DNA of 18,477 nt. Origin: CAZWEZ01 sp964632795 (GTDB lineage: Bacteria > Pseudomonadota > Alphaproteobacteria > Rhodospirillales > 2-02-FULL-58-16). Made by a program: the position numbers and the translations under genes. The stretch covers positions 1-18,477 of the forward strand of contig CAZWEZ010000074.1 in the NCBI GenBank assembly GCA_964632795.1, given 5' to 3'. Below the pieces are notes generated by a model. The model ran no database searches. It saw nothing but the letters and a program-made list of their open reading frames with translations, and had not been told where the DNA came from. How positions within the stretch are numbered: position 1 is the stretch's first letter; the number at the start of each line of letters is the position of its first letter. Shown piece by piece: positions 10,014-16,892 of the stretch.

Positions 10014-10068
10014 CGGGATATCATGGGATACCATGGGTGTCAACGGGATACTATGGCATTACTTGGGT
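10014..10068 (+). promoter_or_regulatory. Six 10-bp-phased T/C-GGG repeats, probable MraZ operator
   Basis: Read on the plus strand there are pentamers at exact 10-bp intervals: CGGGA 10014, TGGGA 10024, TGGGT 10034, CGGGA 10044, TGGCA 10054 and TGGGT 10064. Five keep GGG and one is degenerate. MraZ is known to bind direct repeats TGGGN separated by 5 nt, exactly this geometry. The array sits just upstream of mraZ and covers its likely promoter, so it is best read as an autoregulatory operator. The GGG strand is opposite to the coding strand of mraZ. Confidence 0.78.
10015..10043 (-). promoter_or_regulatory. Probable mraZ (dcw operon) promoter
   Basis: On the minus strand a perfect -35 hexamer TTGACA (10043-10038) is followed after 17 bp by TATCCC (10020-10015), a partial -10. 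Transcription would start near 10008, giving a leader of about 86 nt. Both hexamers overlap the phased repeats, so binding there should compete with RNA polymerase. A second, weaker candidate is TTGTTA (10074-10069) with 18 bp to TATCCC (10050-10045). Confidence 0.55.
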
Positions 10069-10132
10069 TAACAAAGTCCTTACAACAAGCCTCCCGTGGG
10101 ACCACTACATTTCGCGGTGGCCTATCAGAAAA

Positions 10133-10148
10133 TCACAAAGGATTGTGA
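10133..10148. repeat. 16-bp perfect inverted repeat TCACAA-AGGA-TTGTGA
   Basis: Two 6-bp arms (10133-10138 and 10143-10148) around AGGA. It could be an operator for a dimeric regulator acting on the dcw promoter about 90 bp downstream on the minus strand. On that strand the hairpin is followed by TTTT, so a weak terminator of read-through from rnpB is the alternative. No known regulator consensus is matched with confidence. Confidence 0.4.
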
Positions 10149-10183
10149 GGATGAATTTGACGACAGGATTTTGGCGAAATTGT

Positions 10184-10198
10184 GTTCGTTCTATGTTC
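10184..10198. promoter_or_regulatory. Candidate alphaproteobacterial LexA (SOS) box GTTC-N7-GTTC
   Basis: The sequence GTTC GTTCTAT GTTC matches exactly the direct-repeat LexA box known for alphaproteobacteria (GTTCN7GTTC). It is followed by TTTTTG. A third GTTC lies within the spacer. The nearest downstream gene it could control is mraZ on the minus strand; rnpB is transcribed toward it and ends about 130 nt away. An exact match to eight fixed bases is unlikely by chance in 400 nt of spacer, but binding is not proven and the distance to the inferred mraZ promoter (about 150 bp) is long. Confidence 0.5.
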
Positions 10199-10324
10199 TT
10201 TTTGTGGTTATTTGGGACCGCGCGGGAATCGGTGTAATCCCCGGACACGGATTGGGACGCCCATCGGTGTCTCTTGGACCGGCCCGGCGATCGACTTGGG
10301 CTAAATACGCGCCAAGAAATAAAG

Positions 10325-10726
<402 letters not shown>

Positions 10727-10730
10727 GATA

Positions 10731-10758
10731 AGGGTAGTCCGTTCACCGTCCCCGTCAA
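10731..10758 (-). promoter_or_regulatory. Probable rnpB promoter
   Basis: On the minus strand TTGACG (10758-10753) is followed after 16 bp by TACCCT (10736-10731), which places the start close to the inferred 5' end of the RNA (about 10724-10726). The -35 hexamer lies largely in the loop of a small inverted repeat, TCCCC-GTCAA-GGGGA (10749-10763). The -10 is only a partial match. Confidence 0.5.
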
Positions 10759-10856
10759 GGGGAACCGGCGATCAGCCGTCGCTGCTGAAGATGGAATCCC
10801 AGCGGCAAATATGGGAAAGTAAATCCCGCCCGGCGTAATCAGGGAGCACTAACGCC

Positions 10857-11102
10857 ATGAAAGAGAACCAATCCTGCGGCAACTGCCGGTTCTGGCATGC
10901 GGCGTGGAAGTTCAAGCGCAAGACCCAGCCCGACGGCGTCAGGACTCCTCTCGACGTCCCGGCCGCCATCAAGAAGAACGCCGAACGCGGGCTGTGCCGG
11001 CGCTACGCCCCCCACGCCAGCGCCCTGACCACGGTGTGGATGGAGACCAAGGTCATCGACTGGTGCGGCGACTACGATCAAATGGCCGAAGACGACGTTT
11101 GA
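10857..11102 (+). CDS. Small hypothetical protein with four cysteines (CGNCRFW motif)
   Basis: An 81-residue soluble protein. Its four cysteines are C7 and C10 in SCGNCRFWH, C47 in GLCRRYAPHA, and C70 in DWCGDY, a spacing that suggests a small zinc or iron-sulfur site. I recognise the pattern (CxNCRF...CRRYPP...WCG) from small uncharacterised bacterial proteins but know no established function. A TM segment or signal peptide is absent. AGGGAG lies about 10 nt before the ATG. Its TGA overlaps the ATG of the aldo/keto reductase by one base (TGATG), so the two are likely translated together. It is the first gene of the plus-strand run and diverges from rnpB. Confidence 0.85.
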   Translation: MKENQSCGNCRFWHAAWKFKRKTQPDGVRTPLDVPAAIKKNAERGLCRRYAPHASALTTVWMETKVIDWCGDYDQMAEDDV

Positions 11103-11935
11103 TGAAAACCGTCGAGCTGGCGTCGGGCGACAGCGTCCCGGTCCTCGGCCTGGGGACCTGGGGGATGGGCGAAGCCGCGGCCCGGCGCACCGAGGAGGTG
11201 GCGGCGCTGCGCCTCGGCCTGGACTTGGGGATGACCCTCATCGACAGCGCCGAGATGTACGGCGAGGGCGGCGCCGAGGAGGTGGTCGCCGAGGCCGTCG
11301 CCGGGCGCCGCGACGAGGTCTTCGTGGTCTCCAAGGTCTATCCCCACAACGCCTCGCGGCGGGGCGCGGTGGCCGCCTGCGAGCGCAGCCTGCGGCGCCT
11401 GAGGATGGAGTGCATCGACCTCTACCTGCTGCACTGGCGCGGCTCCCATCCCCTGGCCGAGACCATGGAGGCCTTCCAGCGGCTGCGGCGCGACGGCAAG
11501 ATCCGCCACTACGGGGTCAGCAACCTGAACGCCGAGGACATGGAGGAACTGTGGGCCGTCGACGGCGGCCCCGGGACCGCCGCCAACCAGGTGCTCTACA
11601 ACCTGTCGCGGCGGTGGGCCGAATGGGACCTGCTGGCGTGGTGCCGGGAACACGGAGTCCCGGTGATGGCCTATTCGCCCCTCGAGCAGGGCCGCGCCTT
11701 CGGCGGCCGGGCGCTGCGGGCGGTGGCCAAGCGCCACGGCGCGACGCCGACGCAGGTCGCCCTGGCCTGGGTGCTGGGCCGCGACGGGGTGATGACCATC
11801 CCCAAGGCGACCCGGCCCCGGCACGTGCGCGACAACCGGGCGGCGCTGGACCTGCGCTTGAGTGACGACGACCTGGGGGAGCTGGACCGCGACTTCCCGC
11901 CGCCGGCGGGACCGAGCCGGCTGGAGATGCTGTAG
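11102..11935 (+). CDS. Aldo/keto reductase, YeaE-like
   Basis: A 277-residue cytoplasmic NADPH-dependent oxidoreductase with the TIM-barrel AKR fold. The catalytic tetrad is complete: D48 and Y53 in DSAEMYGEGG, K78 in VVSKVYPHN, H111 in LYLLHW. The cofactor segment IPKATRPRHVRDN is near the C-terminus. The overall sequence recalls E. coli YeaE, which reduces methylglyoxal and other aldehydes (family knowledge); the substrate here is unknown. The ATG at 11102 is chosen because it gives the conserved N-terminus (VPVLGLGTWGMGE) and abuts the upstream gene; a longer frame from 10904 would lie over the cysteine protein and is discarded. One nt separates its TAG from the next ATG. Confidence 0.93.
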   Translation: MKTVELASGDSVPVLGLGTWGMGEAAARRTEEVAALRLGLDLGMTLIDSAEMYGEGGAEEVVAEAVAGRRDEVFVVSKVYPHNASRRGAVAACERSLRRLRMECIDLYLLHWRGSHPLAETMEAFQRLRRDGKIRHYGVSNLNAEDMEELWAVDGGPGTAANQVLYNLSRRWAEWDLLAWCREHGVPVMAYSPLEQGRAFGGRALRAVAKRHGATPTQVALAWVLGRDGVMTIPKATRPRHVRDNRAALDLRLSDDDLGELDRDFPPPAGPSRLEML

Positions 11936-11936
11936 C

Positions 11937-13268
11937 ATGGCCGAACCCTTCGACCTGGTGGTGCTGGGCGGCGCCTGCATGACCGCGGGCGGCCTGGCCG
12001 AGACCGATATCGGGCTCCGCGACGGCCGCATCGCCGCCATCGGCGAGCTGGCCCGGGCCAAGGCGGCGGAAACCTTCGAGGCCCGGGGCCTCCACGTCCT
12101 GCCCGGGGTCATCGACAGCCAGGTCCACTTCCGCGAGCCCGGCAACGAGCACAAGGAGGACATTACCACCGGCACCGCGGCCGCCGCGCTGGGCGGGGTG
12201 ACGGCGGTGTTCGAGATGCCCAACACCGACCCGCCGACGGTTACGGTGGCCGCCCTGGCCGACAAGTGCCGCCGCGCCAAGGGCCGGGCGTGGACCGACA
12301 TCGCGTTTTACGTCGGAGCCACGCCGGACAACGTCGAGGAACTGGCGGACCTGGAACGCCGGCCGGGGTGCTGCGGGGTCAAGGTCTTCATGGGCAGCTC
12401 GACCGGCACCCTGCTGGTCGCCGAGGACGCGGTGCTGTCCCAGGTCCTGGCCAACGGCAACCGGCGGTGCGCGGTGCACAGCGAGGACGAGGCGCGGCTG
12501 GTCGAGCGGTTCCCCCTGGCCGAGGCCTCGGGCGACGTCCACGACCACCCCGAGTGGCGCGACGTCGAGACCGCGCTGGCCGCCACCCGCCGCCTGGTGT
12601 CCCTGGCCCGGGGCGTCGGGCGCCGGGTCCACGTCCTGCACGTGACCACGGCCGAGGAGATGGAACTGCTGGCCGCCCACCGCGACATCGCCACCGTCGA
12701 GGTCACCCCCCAACACCTGACCCTGGCCGCGCCCGAGGCCTACGACCGGCTGGGCACCCGGGCCCAGATGAACCCGCCGATCCGCGACGCCGGCCACCGC
12801 GACGCCCTGTGGGCGGCGGTGGCCGGCGGGGTGGTCGATGTGATCGGCTCCGACCACGCCCCCCATACGCTCGCCGACAAGGACCGCCCCTACCCGCAAA
12901 GCCCGTCCGGGATGCCCGGGGTGCAGACCCTGGTGCCGGTGATGCTGGACCACGTGGCGGCGGGCCGGCTGACCCTGGAGCGGTTCTGCGACCTGACCAG
13001 CGCCGGCGCGGCGCGGATCTTCGGGATCGCCGGCAAGGGGCGGATCGGGCTCGGCTACGACGGCGACCTGACGGTGGTCGACCTTAAGGCCGAACGCGCG
13101 ATCAGCGACCTGTGGATCGCCAGCCGCTGCGGCTGGACGCCCTTCGACGGCATGAAGGTCACCGGCTGGCCGGTGGCCACCGTGATCGGCGGCCGGCTGG
13201 TCATGCGCGACGGCCAGCTCCTCGGCCAGCCGGCCGGCCGCGCCATCCGTTTCCTGGAGTGCCTGTGA
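11937..13268 (+). CDS. Dihydroorotase-type amidohydrolase (PyrC-like, metal-ligand variant)
   Basis: A 443-residue metal-dependent amidohydrolase of the dihydroorotase/hydantoinase superfamily. Dihydroorotases close carbamoyl-aspartate to dihydroorotate in pyrimidine synthesis. Seen: LPGVIDSQVHFREPG (55-69), GVKVFMGSSTG with the bridging lysine K149, H181 in AVHSEDE, H235 in HVLHVTT, D306 in IGSDHAPH, and the closing strand region GYDGDLTVVDL. The normal HxH pair is QxH here (Q62, H64), so one metal ligand is replaced; this QVHFREPG form is familiar from a subset of annotated dihydroorotases. Whether this is the cell's biosynthetic enzyme or a paralogue acting on another cyclic amide cannot be decided; no pyrB is beside it. 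Start is the ATG 1 nt after the upstream stop, and its TGA abuts the next ATG directly. Confidence 0.88.
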   Translation: MAEPFDLVVLGGACMTAGGLAETDIGLRDGRIAAIGELARAKAAETFEARGLHVLPGVIDSQVHFREPGNEHKEDITTGTAAAALGGVTAVFEMPNTDPPTVTVAALADKCRRAKGRAWTDIAFYVGATPDNVEELADLERRPGCCGVKVFMGSSTGTLLVAEDAVLSQVLANGNRRCAVHSEDEARLVERFPLAEASGDVHDHPEWRDVETALAATRRLVSLARGVGRRVHVLHVTTAEEMELLAAHRDIATVEVTPQHLTLAAPEAYDRLGTRAQMNPPIRDAGHRDALWAAVAGGVVDVIGSDHAPHTLADKDRPYPQSPSGMPGVQTLVPVMLDHVAAGRLTLERFCDLTSAGAARIFGIAGKGRIGLGYDGDLTVVDLKAERAISDLWIASRCGWTPFDGMKVTGWPVATVIGGRLVMRDGQLLGQPAGRAIRFLECL

Positions 13269-14405
13269 ATGACCAAGAGCTTCGAGCGCATCGCCCTTCC
13301 CTCGCCCAGCCCGGGCACCAGCCGGATGCTCAACCTTCATCGCTACGGCGCCCCCGGGGCGCGGCCCAAGGCCTACCTGCAGGCGGCGCTCCACGCCGAC
13401 GAATGGCCCGGGCTGCTGGTCCTCCATCACCTGATCGGGCGGCTCGACGAGGCCCGGGACGATGTCGCCGGCGAGATCGTCGTCGTCCCCTACGCCAACC
13501 CGGTCGGCCTCGCCCAGCAGTTGAACGGCCGCCTGGTCGGGCGCTACGAGTTCGACGGCGGGGGCAACTTCAACCGCGGCTTCCCCGACCTCTCCGAGGC
13601 GGCGGGCGAGATGGTCGAGGGGAAACTGGGCGACGACGCCGAGGCCAACGTGGCGCTGATCCGCGAGGCCCTGGCCAAGGCCGCCGCCGAGCTGCCCCGG
13701 GAGGGCGAACTTCAGGCCCTGCGCGCCGCCCTGCTCGACAACTCGGTGGACGCCGACATGGTGCTCGACCTCCACTGCGATGGCGAGGCGCTGGTCCACA
13801 CCTACGCCGCCACCGCCCACCGCGAGCTGGCCGTCGAGCTGGGCGCCGACATCGCATCCTCGGTGGTCCTCCTGGAGGAGGATTCCGGAGGCTCGCCGTT
13901 CGACGAGGCCAACGCCGGGCCGTGGCTGAAGCTGGCCAAGCGGTTCGCCGCCGCGCCCGTGCCGGCGGCCTGCTTCGCGACCACCGTCGAGTTGCGCGGC
14001 GGGGCCGAGGTCCATGACCACCTGGCCGAGGCCGACGCCGCCAACCTGTTCCGCTTCCTCCAGCGTCGGGGCGTCATCGCCGGCGACCCGGGACCGGCGC
14101 CCGAACCGCTGTGCCAGCCGACGCCGCTGGAAGGGGTCGACGTGCTGAGCGCGCCGGGGGCCGGCATCGTCGCCTACCGCAAGCACCTGGGGGATGCGGT
14201 GGAACGGGGCGAGGTGGTCGCCGAGCTGGTCGATCCCGCCGCCGAGGACCCCGCCCAAGCCCGGATTCCGATCGTCAGCCGGACCAGCGGCCTGTTGTTC
14301 GCCCGCATGGCCGACAAGCTGGCCCGGCCGGGGGCCAAGATCTGCAAGGTGGCGGGGCCGGAGAAGCTCGCCCACCGCAAGCCGGGACACCTGCTCGAAG
14401 CCTGA
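13269..14405 (+). CDS. Succinylglutamate desuccinylase/aspartoacylase family (M14) zinc deacylase
   Basis: A 378-residue enzyme of the AstE/AspA branch of M14 zinc carboxypeptidases, which remove acyl groups from N-acyl amino acids; members include aspartoacylase, AstE and the ectoine enzyme DoeB. Zinc ligands are visible as H42 and E45 (ALHADEW) and H169 (DLHCDGEA). The likely catalytic Glu is E241 in TTVELRGG, and NFNRGFPD (100-107) fits the substrate-binding Asn/Arg region. The C-terminal 85 residues (LEGVDVLSAPGAGIVAYR onward) look like a small biotinyl/lipoyl-type beta-barrel, common in this subgroup. The acyl substrate is not identifiable. The gene starts at the base after the amidohydrolase stop and precedes the importer genes. 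Confidence 0.88.
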   Translation: MTKSFERIALPSPSPGTSRMLNLHRYGAPGARPKAYLQAALHADEWPGLLVLHHLIGRLDEARDDVAGEIVVVPYANPVGLAQQLNGRLVGRYEFDGGGNFNRGFPDLSEAAGEMVEGKLGDDAEANVALIREALAKAAAELPREGELQALRAALLDNSVDADMVLDLHCDGEALVHTYAATAHRELAVELGADIASSVVLLEEDSGGSPFDEANAGPWLKLAKRFAAAPVPAACFATTVELRGGAEVHDHLAEADAANLFRFLQRRGVIAGDPGPAPEPLCQPTPLEGVDVLSAPGAGIVAYRKHLGDAVERGEVVAELVDPAAEDPAQARIPIVSRTSGLLFARMADKLARPGAKICKVAGPEKLAHRKPGHLLEA

Positions 14406-14429
14406 GGAGGCGGGCGGGAACGGCGATTA

Positions 14430-14460
14430 TTGCTTTATAATTGCCTCAAAGGTGTCTAAT
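14430..14460 (+). promoter_or_regulatory. Possible promoter before the ABC importer genes
   Basis: The 103-nt gap after the deacylase gene contains an AT-rich patch unlike the surrounding sequence. It holds a perfect TATAAT (14436-14441) without a good -35 at the right distance, and alternatively TTGCTT (14430-14435) with TCTAAT (14455-14460) 19 bp away. A start in this patch would give the importer genes expression separate from the four upstream genes. Support is only by composition and hexamers. Confidence 0.35.
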
Positions 14461-14508
14461 TTCGCTTGCAACCATACGAACTCAGGGTGACAGGGAGACC
14501 CGACCCCG

Positions 14509-15303
14509 ATGGAGGAGACTGGGACCACCATCGCCAACGGAACCCCGGCGCTTCTCGCCGAGGACGTTCACAAGAGCTTCGGCAGCCTCGAGGTCCTCAA
14601 GGGGGTCTCGATGACCGCCCACGAGGGCGACGTGATCGCCATGATGGGCGCCAGCGGCTCGGGCAAGAGCACCTTCCTGCGCTGCGTCAACCTGCTGGAG
14701 ACCCCCGATTCGGGCCGCGTCTCGGTGGGCGGCGAGCTGATCCGCATGACCCGGGACCGCTCCGGCAAGCCGGTGCCCGAGGACCGCAAGCAGGTCGACC
14801 GCATCCGCTCGCGCCTGGCCATGGTGTTCCAGCAGTTCAACCTGTGGTCCCACATGACCGTGCTCCAGAACGTCATCGAGGGGCCGGTCCACGTCCTCAA
14901 GGTGCCCAGGAAGGAGGCCGTCGAGAGGGCCGATGCGCTGCTCGAGAAGGTCGGCCTGATCGGCAAGCACGACTACTTCCCGGCCCACCTGTCGGGCGGC
15001 GAGCAACAGCGGGTCGGCATCGCCCGGGCGCTGGCCATGGAGCCCGACGTGCTGCTGTTCGACGAGCCGACCTCGTCGCTCGATCCGGAGCTGGTCGGCG
15101 AGGTGCTGCGCGTCATCCGGCGACTGGCCGAGGAGGGGCGGACCATGATCGTCGTCACCCACGAGGTCGGCTTCGCCCGCGAGGTGTCCTCGTACGCCGT
15201 GTTCCTGCACGAGGGCCGGATCGAGGAGGAGGGACCGCCGAAGAAGATCTTCGCCGACCAGGAATCGGAACGTTTCCGCCAGTTCCTGGCCAGCAACCTG
15301 TGA
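14509..15303 (+). CDS. Polar amino-acid ABC transporter, ATP-binding protein (HisP-type)
   Basis: A 264-residue nucleotide-binding subunit powering amino-acid import. Walker A GASGSGKST (47-55), Q-loop Q108, signature LSGGEQQR (161-168), Walker B VLLFDEP (181-187) and switch H218 (VVTHE) are all intact. The stretch RDRSGKPVPEDRKQVDRIR before the Q-loop is the insertion characteristic of HisP/OccP-type subunits that serve histidine, lysine, arginine, ornithine or opines. The ATG at 14509 has GGGAG about 11 nt upstream, a long spacing; the next in-frame ATG would remove the first strand. The following gene begins 39 nt after its stop. Confidence 0.95.
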   Translation: MEETGTTIANGTPALLAEDVHKSFGSLEVLKGVSMTAHEGDVIAMMGASGSGKSTFLRCVNLLETPDSGRVSVGGELIRMTRDRSGKPVPEDRKQVDRIRSRLAMVFQQFNLWSHMTVLQNVIEGPVHVLKVPRKEAVERADALLEKVGLIGKHDYFPAHLSGGEQQRVGIARALAMEPDVLLFDEPTSSLDPELVGEVLRVIRRLAEEGRTMIVVTHEVGFAREVSSYAVFLHEGRIEEEGPPKKIFADQESERFRQFLASNL

Positions 15304-15342
15304 CGTTTCAACCGCAACCGACGACAACCTAGGGAGAGAACC

Positions 15343-16119
15343 ATGAAAAGACTGCTTAGCGTCTTCGCCGCCGTGGCTATGATGGGCCTGATCGCCGGCG
15401 GCGCCTCGGCCGACATGAAAGTCAAGATCGGCACCGAGGGAGCCTATCCGCCGTTCAACTGGATCGACGAAGCCGGCAAGCTCCAGGGCTTCGACGTCGA
15501 CATCGCCAAGGCCCTCTGCAAGGCGGCCCACTTTGAGTGCGAGTTCGTGGTCCAGGACTGGGACGGCATCATCCCCGGCCTGCTGGCCAAGAAGTTCGAC
15601 GCCATCATCGCCTCGATGTCGATCACCGAGGAGCGCAAGCAGAAGGTCGACTTCACCGACAAGTACTACAGCACGCCGGCCAAGTTCGCCGCCCGCAAGG
15701 GTTCCGGCATCGAGATCACCAAGGCCGGCCTGACCGGCAAGTCGATCGCCGTCCAGCGGGCCACCATCCATGAAAACTTCGTCCGCGACAATTACGGCGA
15801 CGTCGCCACCATCAAGGCCTACGCCACCCAGGACGAAGCCTATCTGGACATGGTCTCGGGCCGTGTCGATGTCGGTCTGGCCGATTCGGTGGCCATGGAT
15901 GAAGGATTTCTGAAGACCCCGGAAGGCAAGGACTTCGAGTTCATCGGCCCCGACTTCACCGATCCCAAGTGGTTCGGCGACGGCGCCGGGATCGCGGTCC
16001 GCAAGGGCGAGGACAAGCTGCGCGAGGGGCTCAACGCGGCGATCAAGAAGATCCTCGCCGACGGCACCTACAAGAAGATCAACGACAAGTACTTCGATTT
16101 CGACGTCTACGGCGGCTGA
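15343..16119 (+). CDS. Periplasmic amino-acid-binding protein (HisJ/ArgT family)
   Basis: A 258-residue solute-binding protein with a clear signal peptide (MKRLLSVFAAVAMMGLIAG, cleavage likely after ASA-23), so it acts in the periplasm and delivers substrate to the two permeases. Family features: YPPF (35-38), the cysteine pair C59/C66 equivalent to the HisJ disulfide, QDWDGIIPGL, SMSITEERK (91-99; Arg for the substrate carboxylate), D181 for the amino group, and a C-terminus YFDFDVYGG shared with HisJ/ArgT. The ligand segment reads AVQRATIHENF where relatives often have a Gly-Thr, so specificity may differ. A basic amino acid or opine-like derivative is the best guess. AGGGAGAG stands before the ATG. 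Confidence 0.94.
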   Translation: MKRLLSVFAAVAMMGLIAGGASADMKVKIGTEGAYPPFNWIDEAGKLQGFDVDIAKALCKAAHFECEFVVQDWDGIIPGLLAKKFDAIIASMSITEERKQKVDFTDKYYSTPAKFAARKGSGIEITKAGLTGKSIAVQRATIHENFVRDNYGDVATIKAYATQDEAYLDMVSGRVDVGLADSVAMDEGFLKTPEGKDFEFIGPDFTDPKWFGDGAGIAVRKGEDKLREGLNAAIKKILADGTYKKINDKYFDFDVYGG

Positions 16120-16136
16120 TCGTCCGCCGGAACCCG

Positions 16137-16165
16137 CCGCCGCCCGCGCCCGCCGTGGGCGGCGG
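16137..16165 (+). repeat. GC-only hairpin between binding-protein and permease genes
   Basis: CCGCCGCCC (16137-16145) and GGGCGGCGG (16157-16165) form a perfect 9-bp stem with an 11-nt loop in the 73-nt spacer. No T run follows, so it is unlikely to be a full intrinsic terminator. Stable hairpins at this position in solute-importer operons commonly protect the upstream mRNA, allowing more binding protein than permease (inference here). Confidence 0.55.
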
Positions 16166-16192
16166 TGATTTCCCCGGGCGCGGAAACCCCGC

Positions 16193-16882
16193 GTGTTCGA
16201 CCTCAAGGGATACGGCTGGATGCTGTGGGACGGGGTCCAGTTGACCCTGGCGGTCGGACTCTGTTCGCTGGTGGTGGCGTTGGGGCTGGGAATGCTCGGC
16301 GCCTGGGGCAAGCTGTCCCATGCCCGACTCGCCCGCGGCGCCGCCAACACCTACACCACGGTCATCCGCGGGGTCCCGGAACTGCTGTTGCTCCTGCTCG
16401 TCTACTACGGCGCGCCGACCCTGATCCAGACCGTGATGAGCGGCTTCGGGCGGGACATTATCATCGACGTCAACCCCTTCGTCGCCGGGGTGTTGACCCT
16501 CGGTTTCATCTACGGCGCGTTCTCGACCGAGGTCTTCCGGGGCGCCATCCTGGCCGTCCCCAGGGGCCAGATCGAGGCCGCCATCGCGGCGGGCATGAGC
16601 AAGGCGATGATGGTCCGGCGGATCATGTTGCCCCAGGTCTGGCGGTTCGCCCTGCCCGGGCTGGGCAACGTTTGGATGGTGCTGATCAAGGCCACCGCCC
16701 TGATCTCGGTGATCCAGTTGCCCGAGCTGATGCGCAACTCCGACATCGCGGCCCGGGCCACCCGGTTGCCGTTCACCTTCTACCTGGCGGCCTCGCTGAT
16801 CTACCTGGCCATCACCATCGTCTCCATGCAGCTCCAGCAGCGGGCCGAGACATGGGCCAACCGCGGCATCCGCAGGGATTGA
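16193..16882 (+). CDS. Polar amino-acid ABC transporter permease (HisQ-type)
   Basis: A 229-residue inner-membrane subunit with about five hydrophobic segments. The permease coupling (EAA) loop is at 128-147, beginning EAAIAAGMSKA and ending RRIMLPQ, which contacts the ATP-binding subunit. Family sequences GGKLS-like (AWGKLS), VIRGVPELLLLLLVYYG and FSTEVFRGAI support the HisQ/GlnP assignment. The start taken is GTG at 16193, giving MFDLKGYGWM before the first TM segment, as in relatives. The ribosome binding site is weak, and the ATG for M10 at 16220 is an alternative. It would form the membrane channel together with the next gene. Confidence 0.92.
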   Translation: MFDLKGYGWMLWDGVQLTLAVGLCSLVVALGLGMLGAWGKLSHARLARGAANTYTTVIRGVPELLLLLLVYYGAPTLIQTVMSGFGRDIIIDVNPFVAGVLTLGFIYGAFSTEVFRGAILAVPRGQIEAAIAAGMSKAMMVRRIMLPQVWRFALPGLGNVWMVLIKATALISVIQLPELMRNSDIAARATRLPFTFYLAASLIYLAITIVSMQLQQRAETWANRGIRRD

Positions 16883-16892
16883 GGCGATCGGC

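Larger units (their letters stand above)
9923..10324. other. Intergenic control region between mraZ and rnpB
   Basis: About 400 nt with no believable gene. From the mraZ side it holds the mraZ ribosome binding site, a GC-rich 5' leader, the promoter with the 10-bp repeats (10014-10068), a 16-bp palindrome (10133-10148) and a LexA-type box (10184-10198). The stretch 10141-10210 is about 37% G+C by hand count, against about 70% elsewhere. Between 10210 and 10324 I see no clear site. A terminator for rnpB would be expected here, but there is no strong GC hairpin followed by a T run. A T-rich sequence (CCCCTTTATTTCTT on the minus strand) directly follows the rnpB P1 helix and may contribute. Confidence 0.8.

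Noticed and set aside
9923..10024. Longer MraZ start at 10024
   Set aside because: The extra 34 residues are unlike the family, the codon lies in the promoter/repeat region, and a good ribosome binding site precedes the ATG at 9922.
10240..10324. Intrinsic terminator for rnpB
   Set aside because: Only imperfect stems such as CTTGG/CCAAG were found and no T run follows them, so I do not call a terminator.
10760..10856. Promoter for the four-gene plus-strand run
   Set aside because: One must exist somewhere near, but no pair of hexamers with acceptable spacing stood out; assigning one would be guesswork.
11517..14390. 957-codon minus-strand open frame opposite the amidohydrolase and deacylase genes
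   Set aside because: Spans three real plus-strand genes, has biased composition (Gly, Gln, His, Val) and no recognisable domain; stop codons are rare by chance at this G+C.
14482..16350. 622-codon minus-strand open frame opposite the importer genes
   Set aside because: Antisense of the well-supported ATP-binding and solute-binding genes; no domain signal.
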